A stretch of 18,076 nucleotides of DNA from an uncultured Anaerolineaceae bacterium. Its GTDB lineage: Bacteria > Chloroflexota > Anaerolineae > Promineifilales > Promineifilaceae. The notes beneath the pieces are model-generated. The model was not told the DNA's origin. It made no database searches and saw nothing but the letters and a program-made list of their open reading frames with translations. The translations under genes and the position numbers were made by a program. Positions 1 to 7,542 of the stretch are shown one piece after another. The DNA lies in the NCBI GenBank assembly GCA_937967805.1, contig CALBTC010000022.1:1-18076 (forward strand), given 5' to 3'. The stretch's first letter is position 1, and each line of letters opens with the position of its first letter.

Positions 1-51
1 GAACGGTTACTTTAAGCCCATTCGCCAATTCCGCAGCGCATTTCTGTGCCC

Positions 52-2658
52 TTATTCTGCCACTGGCCAGAAATCATCATCGTCATCATCATCATCATCA
101 TCGTCGTCACCAACACCGCCCTGGCTGCATGGACCAAGCGTATCGCCATGACCCTTGTGTGCATTTTCCCAGGCGGATCTGCTCACCGTGATGGTGTGGC
201 GGTTGTCGGGATTTCCCGGCGGAATATGACAAATCGTGACCTGTCCGCCGCCGGCATCACCGTCGTCGTCATCATCATGGCCAGGACCACCGTCATCACC
301 TGGACCTGGCGTGGTATTGATGATGACTTGAATCACGATGATGTTCACAACAACGATTGTGTCATCGTCGCCCAGGCAAATGTTGATGGCAATGGTGCTG
401 TTGGGAACCAGGTTGCCATCTACTTCAATATCGTCATCCAGAGTGAGCGTTGGCCAGTTGGCCAGCACAATTTGGCTGCCGTTGATGGTGGTAATGCGCG
501 TGTGCACGGTGAAGCAGCCGGTTGTTGGGGGCAGCAACGGCCGTATCCACACAATCTCCCAACTGCCATCGTCGGCCAGACGCGCCGCCACCTGTACCAA
601 CATACCCACTTCGAGATCATCGTCCAGGCGTGACTCATCCGTCAGCAGCAGCGTGATGCCGTTGACCATCCAGGGATCAATGCTCTCAAGAATGCCCGTA
701 AAGCGCAGAATGATCTCATCGTCATTGTCGTCGTCCAGCAGCTTGATTTCCTCAGCCAGCCAGGTGCCGTCGGGCAAGATAATGCCTTCTACTTTAACCA
801 GACTGCCGGGTTCAACGGCCGAATCAATCTCCGTCCATTCATCCGTTGCCAGCGCAATGCCGGCGACCATCCAGGGATCTGTCGTTTCGACCAGCCCGAT
901 GAACTCAAAGTCGTTATCATCGTCATCGTCGTCATCTGCGGCTTTGATTTCGCGGGCCAGCCAGGCGCCATCCGGAGTGATTTGACCTTCTACTTTGGCC
1001 ACATCGCCCACTTCCAGATCGTCTTTGATTTCGGTACGGTCGTCCACCACCACTGCAATCCCGGAAATTTGCCAGCTTTCATCGCCGATGGTTTGCACCA
1101 CGCCGGTAAACTCAAACGGAGCACCTTCCGCTGCCTGTTTTTGAATGCGTCGCGCCAGCAGGCTACCATCTGCCTGCACCACGCCGCTGACGCGCACCCA
1201 ATCACCGGTTTCGATGTCAGGATCAACGGCCGTTTCCCCATCCAGCAGGATAACCAGATCGCCCAACAGCCACTGCTCAGCGCCTATTTCGGTGACAACG
1301 GCCGTCAGCGTAAACAAATTCTGCGACACCTCGCGCACCAGCACAATCTGGTCCGCCACTTTGGTGCCGTCCGGCAGCAGGTGTCCCTGTACCATCACCC
1401 AGTCGCCCACCTGCGGATTGCCCACAATGACCGTTTGGTCGTCGGTGGCAAACGTCTGCCCGCCAATGGTCCAGGTTTCGCCAATTTCCGTCACTTCCCC
1501 TTCGCCGCTCACCTGAAAGACAGGATCGGCGGGTGGTTCATCGGCCACAATGGTGCTGAGCTGGCCGGCCATTACCACTACTGTGATATTGATGCTGGTG
1601 ACATCGACGCGGCCCTCCAGCACGGTGTAGCGGCTGCTGAGATCAGGCAGCACAACCACTTCAAAGATGGTGCCGCGGGCAATGCCCGTGCCGGTTGGCG
1701 ATTTCACTTCGTATTGCGAACCGCTGTCGTTGCGGAACTCAACGTCGTGGGTGCTGGTGCCCTGCCATTGGGTCAAAACAACTGTGCGAAACCCTTCTTC
1801 TGGGCGCAGCGCGTTTAGCGTATCGATAGAAATTTCGCTGTCCGGCCCCAGCCTGGCCACGCTGCCGTCAAAAAAGGTGAGGCTGGCTTTGGACAGCGCG
1901 CCGGTGCGCACTCGGGTTCCGGCGGCCACGCTGCTAAGGGTGCTGACCTGTTCCCAATTGCCATCCGGTTTTTGCACGGAAACGACGCCTTGCAGATCGC
2001 CGAGAACGGCCGTTTGCGGACCCGTTTGCAAAGGAGCCGTTATATTGGGCAAATAAAGCGCAAAGCCCGGATCGTCTTCCGGCACGACAGCCACCTCGGC
2101 CGCCTCGCCTGTAACTGTTTCGCCACTGGCTACAGGCGGGGCCGCATCTGCCGGCGCATCGGCTACCTCTTCATTCTCACCAAACAGCCGGTCCAACAGG
2201 GAAGGACCTTCGGCTTCACTCTCTTGTGCCGGTTGATCCGCATCCCGATCCAGGACCGTGGCGCTGTTGTCCGCGCCGCGCTCGAACCAACCATAGGCAA
2301 AGCCAAAGATGACCAGTAAAACGGCAGCAAAAGCCGTCGCTCCGATCGCTACGGCCCGATGGCTGCGCCACCAATCCACAAAGGCGGCGAAAGCGGCAAA
2401 CCTGCCTTCAGCGGGCTCGTTCGCCGCCTCTGCGGATGAGAGCTGTGCCTGCGCCGCCCGCAAAACGGCCGCTCTGTGATGGGTGACGGCCGTTTCCTCC
2501 GGTTCCGGCAATTCCAGTTCTTTTAATTCAGCAGCGAGGTTGAGGGTTACGGCCGTTTCATCCGGCAAATCCGCCCCAGCGGTGGTCAACGGCTCCCCCG
2601 CCTCCAACCGCGCCAATCGTTCTTGTAGTAGCTCATCGTAATCGTTCATCGTTTGCAT
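52..2658 (-). CDS. Membrane FecR-domain protein with DUF5666-like repeats, putative anti-sigma/surface sensor
   Basis: 868 residues; a second Met at residue 4 (2649) is an equally possible start, as neither has a clear ribosome site. Residues 1-100 are acidic and presumably cytoplasmic. One membrane helix lies at about 102-120. A FecR-like domain follows at about 215-360 (VRTGALSKASLTFFDGS region). Then come five DUF5666-like modules (about 385-445, 450-508, 515-573, 585-640, 652-706), each with a pattern like V-G-x-V-x-V-x-G-x-x-x-x-D-G-x-x-x-A, and a degenerate sixth. Poly-Asp linkers separate some modules. The C-terminus holds a CHIPPGNPDNRHTI module with a later Cys (about 806-844) and a 12-Asp run. 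FecR proteins regulate ECF sigma factors, and the next gene upstream is one, so an anti-sigma role is likely. The cytoplasmic part shows no zinc anti-sigma motif. Much longer than classic FecR (about 320 residues). The Asp-rich outer region might bind divalent cations (inference). Confidence 0.85.
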   Translation of the reverse strand: MQTMNDYDELLQERLARLEAGEPLTTAGADLPDETAVTLNLAAELKELELPEPEETAVTHHRAAVLRAAQAQLSSAEAANEPAEGRFAAFAAFVDWWRSHRAVAIGATAFAAVLLVIFGFAYGWFERGADNSATVLDRDADQPAQESEAEGPSLLDRLFGENEEVADAPADAAPPVASGETVTGEAAEVAVVPEDDPGFALYLPNITAPLQTGPQTAVLGDLQGVVSVQKPDGNWEQVSTLSSVAAGTRVRTGALSKASLTFFDGSVARLGPDSEISIDTLNALRPEEGFRTVVLTQWQGTSTHDVEFRNDSGSQYEVKSPTGTGIARGTIFEVVVLPDLSSRYTVLEGRVDVTSINITVVVMAGQLSTIVADEPPADPVFQVSGEGEVTEIGETWTIGGQTFATDDQTVIVGNPQVGDWVMVQGHLLPDGTKVADQIVLVREVSQNLFTLTAVVTEIGAEQWLLGDLVILLDGETAVDPDIETGDWVRVSGVVQADGSLLARRIQKQAAEGAPFEFTGVVQTIGDESWQISGIAVVVDDRTEIKDDLEVGDVAKVEGQITPDGAWLAREIKAADDDDDDDNDFEFIGLVETTDPWMVAGIALATDEWTEIDSAVEPGSLVKVEGIILPDGTWLAEEIKLLDDDNDDEIILRFTGILESIDPWMVNGITLLLTDESRLDDDLEVGMLVQVAARLADDGSWEIVWIRPLLPPTTGCFTVHTRITTINGSQIVLANWPTLTLDDDIEVDGNLVPNSTIAINICLGDDDTIVVVNIIVIQVIINTTPGPGDDGGPGHDDDDDGDAGGGQVTICHIPPGNPDNRHTITVSRSAWENAHKGHGDTLGPCSQGGVGDDDDDDDDDDDDFWPVAE
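74..111. repeat. Trinucleotide microsatellite encoding poly-Asp
   Basis: A run of TCA/TCG triplets on the plus strand, read as GAT/GAC (Asp) on the minus strand, near the C-terminus of the FecR-like protein. It encodes the terminal 12-Asp tract. Smaller runs of the same kind occur near 257-281, 720-740 and 915-940. Slippage would change the tract by whole codons without a frameshift. Confidence 0.85.
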
Positions 2659-2767
2659 CCCATACCAATCAAGTAATGATTCTAATCTTCAATCTGTGAA
2701 ATGGTTCGGCTCACTCAATTGCATTGAGCAGCTCACCACAAGCCTGCGCAATCTGCGGATAAAAAAC

Positions 2768-3328
2768 TCATAGTTCAACCTGTGCAAGTGTGGCCCGCAT
2801 TGTTTTCAGGCCGCGGTGCTGCATGGCTTTGACGGCCGAAAGCGTGCGTTCCATGACATCGGCCGTTTCTTGCAGCGATAGGCCCACTAAAAAACGCAAG
2901 ATGATCACCTGCCGCTGGTCCGGCACCAGCGTTTCTAGCGTTTCCAGCAGCGTTTCACTGGTCATCTGCTGTTCCACCTGCCGCACCGGACTTTGCTCCG
3001 GCTGGGCTACGGTCCTGGCCTGTTCCAGCGGAGCCAGCTCTTTGCCATTGGCTACGCGAAAATGATCCATCGTCAGGTTGTAGGCGATGCGAAACAGCCA
3101 GGCGCGAAACGGCACCCCGGTTGGCTGAAAGGACGGCAGATGGTGCACCATCCGCGTAAACAGCTCACCGGCCAAATCTTCGGCCTGCTGGCGCTGCCCC
3201 ACCCGGGCATAAAAGTAGCGGAACATGGAACGATAATGTTTATCAAACAACGATCCCACCGCTTCCACATCGCCGGATTGGGCCTGTTCTACCAGTCTTA
3301 AATCGTTTTCCACTTCATGTTTATCCAT
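2768..3328 (-). CDS. ECF-type RNA polymerase sigma factor
   Basis: 186 residues from the ATG at 3328. A TTG at 3376 would add 16 residues (MPLLLVETLINNRKKS) that do not look like a sigma N-terminus, so the ATG is preferred, although its ribosome site is weak. Sigma region 2 spans roughly residues 20-90: LFDKHYRSMFRYFYARVG, then AEDLAGELF and FRAWLFRIAYNLTMDHFR, the core-binding and -10 recognition helices. Region 4 is at about 128-180: LVPDQRQVIILRFLVGLSLQ, then the helix-turn-helix ETADVMERTLSAVKAMQHRG. Lengths and order are those of ordinary group IV sigma factors. The FecR-like membrane protein lies 109 bp downstream on the same strand, which points to a sigma/anti-sigma pair. The exact ECF subgroup cannot be told by eye. 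Confidence 0.93.
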   Translation of the reverse strand: MDKHEVENDLRLVEQAQSGDVEAVGSLFDKHYRSMFRYFYARVGQRQQAEDLAGELFTRMVHHLPSFQPTGVPFRAWLFRIAYNLTMDHFRVANGKELAPLEQARTVAQPEQSPVRQVEQQMTSETLLETLETLVPDQRQVIILRFLVGLSLQETADVMERTLSAVKAMQHRGLKTMRATLAQVEL

Positions 3329-3435
3329 AGATTTTTTTCGGTTGTTGATCAACGTTTCTACTAAGAGTAACGGCAATTGTTTACAAAGGATGCAAATTGG
3401 TACAAAAGGGGGTGGATTTTACTGAAATAACAAAG

Positions 3436-4872
3436 TTAAAGCTGTACTTCGTCACGGGTCCAGGCTTTGGGGAAGTGGCTTTCTACCTGGTTAGATTTGG
3501 CGTGGAAGATGCCCAGCCCCAGCGAATAACCCCGGTTGCACACGACAACGTAGCCGGTATCTGTGCAGTTTGCAGTTTGGGCAGCGCTGGGGGTGATGGT
3601 TTGACGCTGGAGGTAGGCCTGGGCCTGGATCGTGGTTAGCTCGATGCGGTTGCGGGTGGCGTGTTGGCCCAGCAGCATGGTAGCGGCCGTTGTCATTTTG
3701 GGGTAACGGCCGCTGTCTCGCATAAAAAAGAGGCCGGGGGAATCCAGACGGGGTTGAAGCGGCAGCTGCTGGTCCCGGCTCACCAAATACACCCCGCGCT
3801 TACTCCAGCGCACAATATCAAAATCATCAAACACCGCCGGGTCGATGCCAAACCGCTCCGTCACAATCCCCAGCCACGGCTCCGTTTCGATCATTTTTTC
3901 AACGCGGAGGCGCGGAGAACGCAGAGAAATGTCATCCTCTCTCTGCGGCCTCTGCGCCCCTGCGGTCAATTCCAACACCGCCACAAAAAATCCGCCGGTA
4001 TCATTTTGCTGCGGCCAGATGCGGCCGGCGTGGCGCAGGTCGGGGTGCAGCCGCTGGCTTTGCCATTCAGTGAGGCCGGGCGAAGCGACCAAACCTGGCA
4101 CGTTGCTGGGGTACAGGCGGAGACTGTCGCCTGCTTCGCGCAGGATGGTATTGACGACCAGCTCGTTTTCTTCCGGGGCGAAGGTGCAGGTGGCGTAAAC
4201 GATGCGTCCGCCGGGGCGGCAGAGCTGCACCGCCTTGCGCAGCAGCGCCGTTTGGATGCGGGCCAGCTTTTGCGACGCACCCACCGACGAAGGTTCCAGG
4301 ACGCTGGGGTCTTTGCGGCAGGTGCCTTCGCAGGAGCAGGGCACATCGACCATAATTTTGTCGAACAGCCCAATCTCGGCCGGCAGATTGCCGCCGTCGT
4401 GGGTCATGGTGGTGACGTTGGCCAGACCAATGCGGTTAAGGGCGTGGCGGGCGGCGCGCATACGGCCGTTGCTCCGATCATTGGCGATTAGCGTGCCCTG
4501 GTTTTGCATCATTGTCCCCATTTGAGCCGTTTTGTTACCGGGCGCGGCGCACAGGTCCAGCACCCGCTCCCCCGGCTGCGGGTTGAGCAGCAGCGCCGGC
4601 AGCAGGGCGGCTTCTTCCTGCACCTGGTACAGTCCGGCCAGATATTCCCAGCGCAGACCGGGCATCACCTCATCGGGCAGGCGGAACGCGCCGGGATACC
4701 AGGGAATTGGCGTCAGTTCCACACCCCCTTCGGCCATCAGAGTTTGTAGTTTGTCTGGCGTAATTTTCAGGGGATTGGCCCAGATGGTGGTGGGTAACGG
4801 CCGTTGCACCGCCGCCACAAAATCTTCCCAATCCTCAATTAAATCCCGGTACCGCTTAAAATAATCCATCAT
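3436..4872 (-). CDS. rsmF: RsmF/RsmB-type rRNA (cytosine-5) methyltransferase
   Basis: 478 residues (a second Met at 4869 is also possible), close to E. coli RsmF (479). NOL1/NOP2/Sun family enzymes transfer methyl from SAM to C5 of rRNA cytosines. Visible motifs: SAM-binding motif I DLCAAPGNKTAQ at about 106-117; motif IV DVPCSCEG with Cys179; motif VI TCTFAPEENE with Cys229. The family uses two cysteines, one for attack and one for product release, and both are present. The N-terminal 100 residues match the RNA-binding cap of the family. After the catalytic domain comes a C-terminal RsmF-like/PUA-like part (about 326-478). About 22 residues between the two parts (304-325) are encoded by a palindromic repeat and appear inserted. 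Divergent from the nitroreductase gene. RsmF is favoured over RsmB because of length and the C-terminal extension; the target base is not certain. Confidence 0.9.
   Translation of the reverse strand: MMDYFKRYRDLIEDWEDFVAAVQRPLPTTIWANPLKITPDKLQTLMAEGGVELTPIPWYPGAFRLPDEVMPGLRWEYLAGLYQVQEEAALLPALLLNPQPGERVLDLCAAPGNKTAQMGTMMQNQGTLIANDRSNGRMRAARHALNRIGLANVTTMTHDGGNLPAEIGLFDKIMVDVPCSCEGTCRKDPSVLEPSSVGASQKLARIQTALLRKAVQLCRPGGRIVYATCTFAPEENELVVNTILREAGDSLRLYPSNVPGLVASPGLTEWQSQRLHPDLRHAGRIWPQQNDTGGFFVAVLELTAGAQRPQREDDISLRSPRLRVEKMIETEPWLGIVTERFGIDPAVFDDFDIVRWSKRGVYLVSRDQQLPLQPRLDSPGLFFMRDSGRYPKMTTAATMLLGQHATRNRIELTTIQAQAYLQRQTITPSAAQTANCTDTGYVVVCNRGYSLGLGIFHAKSNQVESHFPKAWTRDEVQL
3901..3966. repeat. 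Imperfect palindromic repeat inserted in frame in the rRNA methyltransferase
   Basis: Arms 3901-3929 and 3938-3966 are inverted copies (22 of 29 positions match by eye) around an 8-nt loop. The arms are built from GCGGAGG/CGCAGAG-like words, related to the CCACAGAG hairpins at 7455 and 8966. The 66 bp equal 22 codons and read through without a stop, giving the stretch AQRPQREDDISLRSPRLR between the catalytic and C-terminal domains. Confidence 0.75.
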
Positions 4873-4952
4873 AAAGTTGCCGTATGCGCCTGATGTGCCA
4901 CAATAAGATTTGAGTTCACACCAACCATACCATCAACTGTAGGAGAAATCAC

Positions 4953-5609
4953 ATGGACCTTGCTTCCGTCGATAAGTTGCTAACCACCACTCGCTCCGTT
5001 CGCAAAAGGCTTGATCTGGACCGTCCGGTGCCGCCTGAAATCATTGAGGAATGTTTGCAGATTGCCATTCAGGCACCTACCGGCAGCAATGCCCAGGGCT
5101 GGCACTTTTTGGTTGTCACCGATGCAGAAAAAAGGGCGCAGGTCGGCGAACTGTACAAGCAGTCATTTTTCATCTATGCTCGCTCCGACCGGGAGCAGCC
5201 GGAGAGGCGCGGCAATCGGAAACGCGATCCGGAACAGCAGAATCGGGTGGTGAAATCGGCCGTTTACCTGGCGCAAAACATGCACAAAGTCCCGGTGTTG
5301 GTGATTCCCTGCATCCACGGACGTGTAGAAACATTGGGGCCAATGGCCCAGGCTGGGCTCTACGGTTCCATCTTACCGGCAGCCTGGTCCTTCATGCTGG
5401 CTCTGCGGGCCCGGGGGTTGGGCACATCCTGGACCACGCTGCATCTGCGCTACGAGAATGAAATTGCAGAGATTTTGGACATACCCAGCCACATCACCCA
5501 GGCGGCTTTGCTGCCGGTGGCTTATTTCATCGGGGAGGATTTTAAGCCTGCCAAAAGAGTACCTGCCGTTGAGGTCACATCCTGGGATAGCTGGGGCAGC
5601 AAACGGTGA
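4953..5609 (+). CDS. Nitroreductase family FMN-dependent oxidoreductase
   Basis: 218 residues, typical for the family. The ATG has a good ribosome site (AGGAG at 4941-4945). The N-terminal TTRSVRKRLDLDRPVPPEIIEECLQIAIQAPTGSNAQGW is the classic start of nitroreductases: Arg-Ser-x-Arg contacts the FMN phosphate and APTGSNAQ lines the flavin site. The later segment ARGLGTSWTTLHL matches the second FMN-binding part. Such enzymes reduce nitroaromatics, quinones or flavins with NAD(P)H as cytoplasmic homodimers; the real substrate cannot be read from sequence. It is transcribed divergently from the rRNA methyltransferase over 80 bp and converges on the unknown anchored-protein gene, with a strong inverted repeat between them. 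No regulator gene adjoins it. Confidence 0.9.
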   Translation: MDLASVDKLLTTTRSVRKRLDLDRPVPPEIIEECLQIAIQAPTGSNAQGWHFLVVTDAEKRAQVGELYKQSFFIYARSDREQPERRGNRKRDPEQQNRVVKSAVYLAQNMHKVPVLVIPCIHGRVETLGPMAQAGLYGSILPAAWSFMLALRARGLGTSWTTLHLRYENEIAEILDIPSHITQAALLPVAYFIGEDFKPAKRVPAVEVTSWDSWGSKR

Positions 5610-5618
5610 ACTACGATA

Positions 5619-5675
5619 ATTTCCCCGGAAACATTTTGAAGGGCAACCGATCCAAATCGTAGTTTCCGGGGAAAT
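5619..5675. terminator. Perfect 14-bp inverted repeat between convergent genes
   Basis: ATTTCCCCGGAAAC (5619-5632) and its exact inverse (5662-5675) flank a 29-nt loop. The heptamer CTACGAT (5611-5617) also recurs inverted at 5656-5662, but on the loop side of its arm, so the element is a permuted palindrome rather than a simple stem. Placed between two converging stops (5609 and 5693), it could end transcription both ways. No long T-run follows, so it may instead be a REP-like element. Confidence 0.6.
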
Positions 5676-5692
5676 AGGATGAATTTGGGGAT

Positions 5693-6274
5693 TTACTCCA
5701 GCGAATCGATGAAACGGCTAATCCCACCTTCATCCCAGTTGTCCAGGTCCCCGAAGATCATCAACATGCCGGGGCTGCCACTTTTGGCTTCAAACACACC
5801 CACAATTTGGCGTATGTTGTTCCCTTGACCATCGGTCCCCTCGTAGGTACCCAGGGTAGCTTCCGCGCCGTTGATGGTAACATCCTCGCTACCAACAAAT
5901 TCCAGATTTAGATTTTGTCCGGTCCCGGTCTGGTTGGCAAAGGCGTCACGCATTTGCTGCTGCATCTGCTCTTCATCCCCGGACAATGCAGCCGGAAACT
6001 CAGCCAGCATGATCATCGACTCCTCACTGGGTCCGGTAATGAACGCCATGCGAAACCCTAGCAAATTCATCGCGCCCTGCTCATCATAGCCGGCAGGAAG
6101 ATCATAATCTACAATGGCTCCGGCCACTTCGGCCGCTTCAGCGGGGTCGTCGACGCTTTCGGCAAAATTTTGGAACATACGCGGCAAGGCCACAGCCGCT
6201 ACGATGGCAATCAGACAGCAAATGGCCAAAATCCCGCCAATAATACCAAGAACAATTTTTGTATTCCGACTCAT
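5693..6274 (-). CDS. Membrane-anchored protein of unknown function
   Basis: 193 residues from the ATG at 6274, chosen because GGAGGA sits 6-7 nt upstream; the frame extends 15 codons further but without a ribosome site. After MSRNTK there is one hydrophobic helix (about residues 8-31, containing CC), so it is a membrane anchor or uncleaved signal. The rest is soluble, acidic and presumably outside the membrane: VDYDLPAGYDEQGAMNLLGFRMAFI, then a Gln/Glu-rich stretch (EEQMQQQMRDAF), then a strand-rich end with VTINGAEATLGTYEGTDGQG and MLMIFGDLDNWDEGGISRFIDSLE. I do not recognise a named family. A sigma70-like promoter lies at 6367-6396. It converges on the nitroreductase gene. Confidence 0.85.
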   Translation of the reverse strand: MSRNTKIVLGIIGGILAICCLIAIVAAVALPRMFQNFAESVDDPAEAAEVAGAIVDYDLPAGYDEQGAMNLLGFRMAFITGPSEESMIMLAEFPAALSGDEEQMQQQMRDAFANQTGTGQNLNLEFVGSEDVTINGAEATLGTYEGTDGQGNNIRQIVGVFEAKSGSPGMLMIFGDLDNWDEGGISRFIDSLE

Positions 6275-6366
6275 TGAAAATCCTCCATTATTGCAAAATG
6301 ACAAACGGCCGTCTTGCATAATTATGTAAAATCACTAGCTACCTATTTCTTTCATACAACAACGGT

Positions 6367-6396
6367 ATTAAAGACTGAACCACTCGTTTTTGTCAA
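6367..6396 (-). promoter_or_regulatory. Putative sigma70 promoter of the anchored-protein gene
   Basis: On the minus strand TTGACA (6396-6391), an 18-nt spacer and TTTAAT (6372-6367). This would start transcription near 6360, giving a leader of about 85 nt that contains the 6305 octamer. Confidence 0.55.
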
Positions 6397-6455
6397 CTCA
6401 ATATTAACCAGTTTTGCTCGCATAAATTACAGTTGATTAACGGCCGTTGTGAAAA

Positions 6456-6485
6456 TTGACGCAGCCAGCTAAAATTAGGTATAAT
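6456..6485 (+). promoter_or_regulatory. Putative sigma70 promoter of the DAHP synthase gene
   Basis: TTGACG (6456-6461), an 18-nt spacer and a perfect TATAAT (6480-6485). It is the best promoter match in the window and predicts a leader of roughly 115 nt before the GTG start at 6607. Confidence 0.65.
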
Positions 6486-6518
6486 TCGTTCAAAATATTT
6501 TGAAAGTTTTGTTACTTC

Positions 6519-6577
6519 CTGATTGGCGCTCCGAAAAAATTGTTAGATAATCAGCCAAATTCTGAGAGACCAATCAG
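6519..6577 (+). promoter_or_regulatory. Inverted repeat in the DAHP synthase leader
   Basis: CTGATTGG (6519-6526) and its exact inverse CCAATCAG (6570-6577), 43 nt apart, lie between the promoter and the ribosome site. CTTTTAAAG follows directly. It could form a long-loop stem in the leader RNA or be a split operator. I see no T-box or leader peptide. Confidence 0.35.
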
Positions 6578-6606
6578 CTTTTAAAGATTAAATAACAAGG
6601 ACAATT

Positions 6607-7446
6607 GTGAGTATCCTATCGAAAACTCAAACAACTTCGCCCAAATCGGTAACTACGCCACTCACCAAATTGGTGCCCATTACGTCTGATTTTGCTGTAG
6701 GTAGCACCAATGTGGTGCTGATGGCCGGTCCTTGCTCGGTTGAAAGCTATGCCCAGACGCGCGCTGCGGCCGAAGCGGTGGCTCTGGTAGGCGGCCGCGT
6801 ATTGCGCGGCGGAGCCTTCAAACCGCGCACCTCGCCAGACAGCTTCCAGGGGCTTGGTCAAGAAGGGCTGGAAATTTTGCGTGACGTGGCCGATGAGTTT
6901 GGCCTGCTGGTCATCACCGAGGCATTGGCCGTGGAACATGTGCCGTTGGTTGCTCGCTATGCCGACATCATTCAGCTAGGCAGCCGCAACATGCAGCATT
7001 ATCCTCTACTTTGGGCTGTGGGTGAACTGGAAAAGCCGGTGCTGCTAAAGCGTGGTTTTATGTCAACCATCGACGAGTGGCTCAAAGCGGCCGAGCACAT
7101 TAGCAGCCGGGGCAACACAAACATCATGCTGTGCGAGCGCGGCATTCGCACGTTTGAGACGGCCACGCGCAACACGCTGGACACAAATGGCATTGCCCTG
7201 GTCAAGCAGCTCAGCCCGTATCCCATCATTGCCGATCCCAGCCATGCCACCGGACGGGCCGACCTGGTGCTGCCCGCGGCGCGTGCCGCCGTTGCTGCCG
7301 GAGCCGATGGCCTGCTGGTCGAATTTCATCCCGATCCGGCCAATGCCCTTTCCGACGGCCAGCAATCGCTGCCGCTGACGGCCCTGCCCCATTTTGTGGA
7401 AGAGGTGGGCAAGATTACGGCCGTTTTCGGCCGTCGTTTCACCTAA
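6607..7446 (+). CDS. aroF: 3-deoxy-7-phosphoheptulonate (DAHP) synthase, type I-beta
   Basis: 279 residues from a GTG with AAGGA just upstream (about 6596-6600). It condenses phosphoenolpyruvate with erythrose 4-phosphate, the first step to chorismate, in the cytoplasm. Family signatures run in order: AGPCSVES (about residue 40), [16 protein letters not shown] (PEP-binding loop), [20 protein letters not shown], [12 protein letters not shown] (metal Cys), [12 protein letters not shown] (metal His) and [10 protein letters not shown]. This pattern and length are those of the I-beta/KDO8P synthase-like class. The first 30 residues are not a full ferredoxin-like (ACT-type) regulatory domain as in Thermotoga, so it may be unregulated by that route or controlled by a partner. 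It has its own promoter, a long leader and a hairpin terminator right after the stop. Confidence 0.96.
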   Translation: MSILSKTQTTSPKSVTTPLTKLVPITSDFAVGSTNVVLMAGPCSVESYAQTRAAAEAVALVGGRVLRGGAFKPRTSPDSFQGLGQEGLEILRDVADEFGLLVITEALAVEHVPLVARYADIIQLGSRNMQHYPLLWAVGELEKPVLLKRGFMSTIDEWLKAAEHISSRGNTNIMLCERGIRTFETATRNTLDTNGIALVKQLSPYPIIADPSHATGRADLVLPAARAAVAAGADGLLVEFHPDPANALSDGQQSLPLTALPHFVEEVGKITAVFGRRFT

Positions 7447-7454
7447 ATTAATTG

Positions 7455-7510
7455 GCCACAGAGAACTCAGAGCTTTTCTTTCAATTCTCTGTGAACTCTG
7501 TGGCTTTTTT
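7455..7510 (+). terminator. Rho-independent terminator of the DAHP synthase gene, CCACAGAG-type hairpin
   Basis: Arms 7455-7472 and 7487-7504 (GCCACAGAG...CTCTGTGGC, 15 of 18 positions matching) followed directly by six T (7505-7510), 8 bp after the stop codon. Same repeat family as the hairpin at 8966-9024. Confidence 0.8.
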
Positions 7511-7542
7511 GTTCTCTGGTCCGATCACCTGTTTGAGACTTT

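Larger units (their letters stand above)
6275..6606. other. Divergent intergenic region, 332 bp
   Basis: No convincing coding sequence. It holds back-to-back sigma70-like promoters (minus at 6367-6396, plus at 6456-6485), two ACGGCCGT octamers (6305-6312 and 6440-6447, the latter between the two promoters), and the DAHP synthase leader with an 8-bp inverted repeat. It is noticeably more AT-rich than the flanking genes. Confidence 0.7.

Noticed and set aside
46..633. Long plus-strand frame opposite the FecR-like gene, rich in Ile, Val and His
   Set aside because: It is the complement of Asp-rich repeats in the real gene; composition is artificial and no ribosome site is present.
982..1818. 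278-codon plus-strand frame opposite the FecR-like gene
   Set aside because: Antisense shadow of a well-supported gene with recognisable domains; no family resemblance.
2735..2767. Phrase GCGCAATCTGCGGATAAAAAA-like between the sigma and FecR genes
   Set aside because: It resembles dispersed repeats remembered from related genomes but occurs once here with no arm or tandem unit, so it cannot be supported as a repeat or terminator.
3661..4491. 276-codon plus-strand frame opposite the rRNA methyltransferase
   Set aside because: Antisense shadow; the minus strand carries all methyltransferase motifs.
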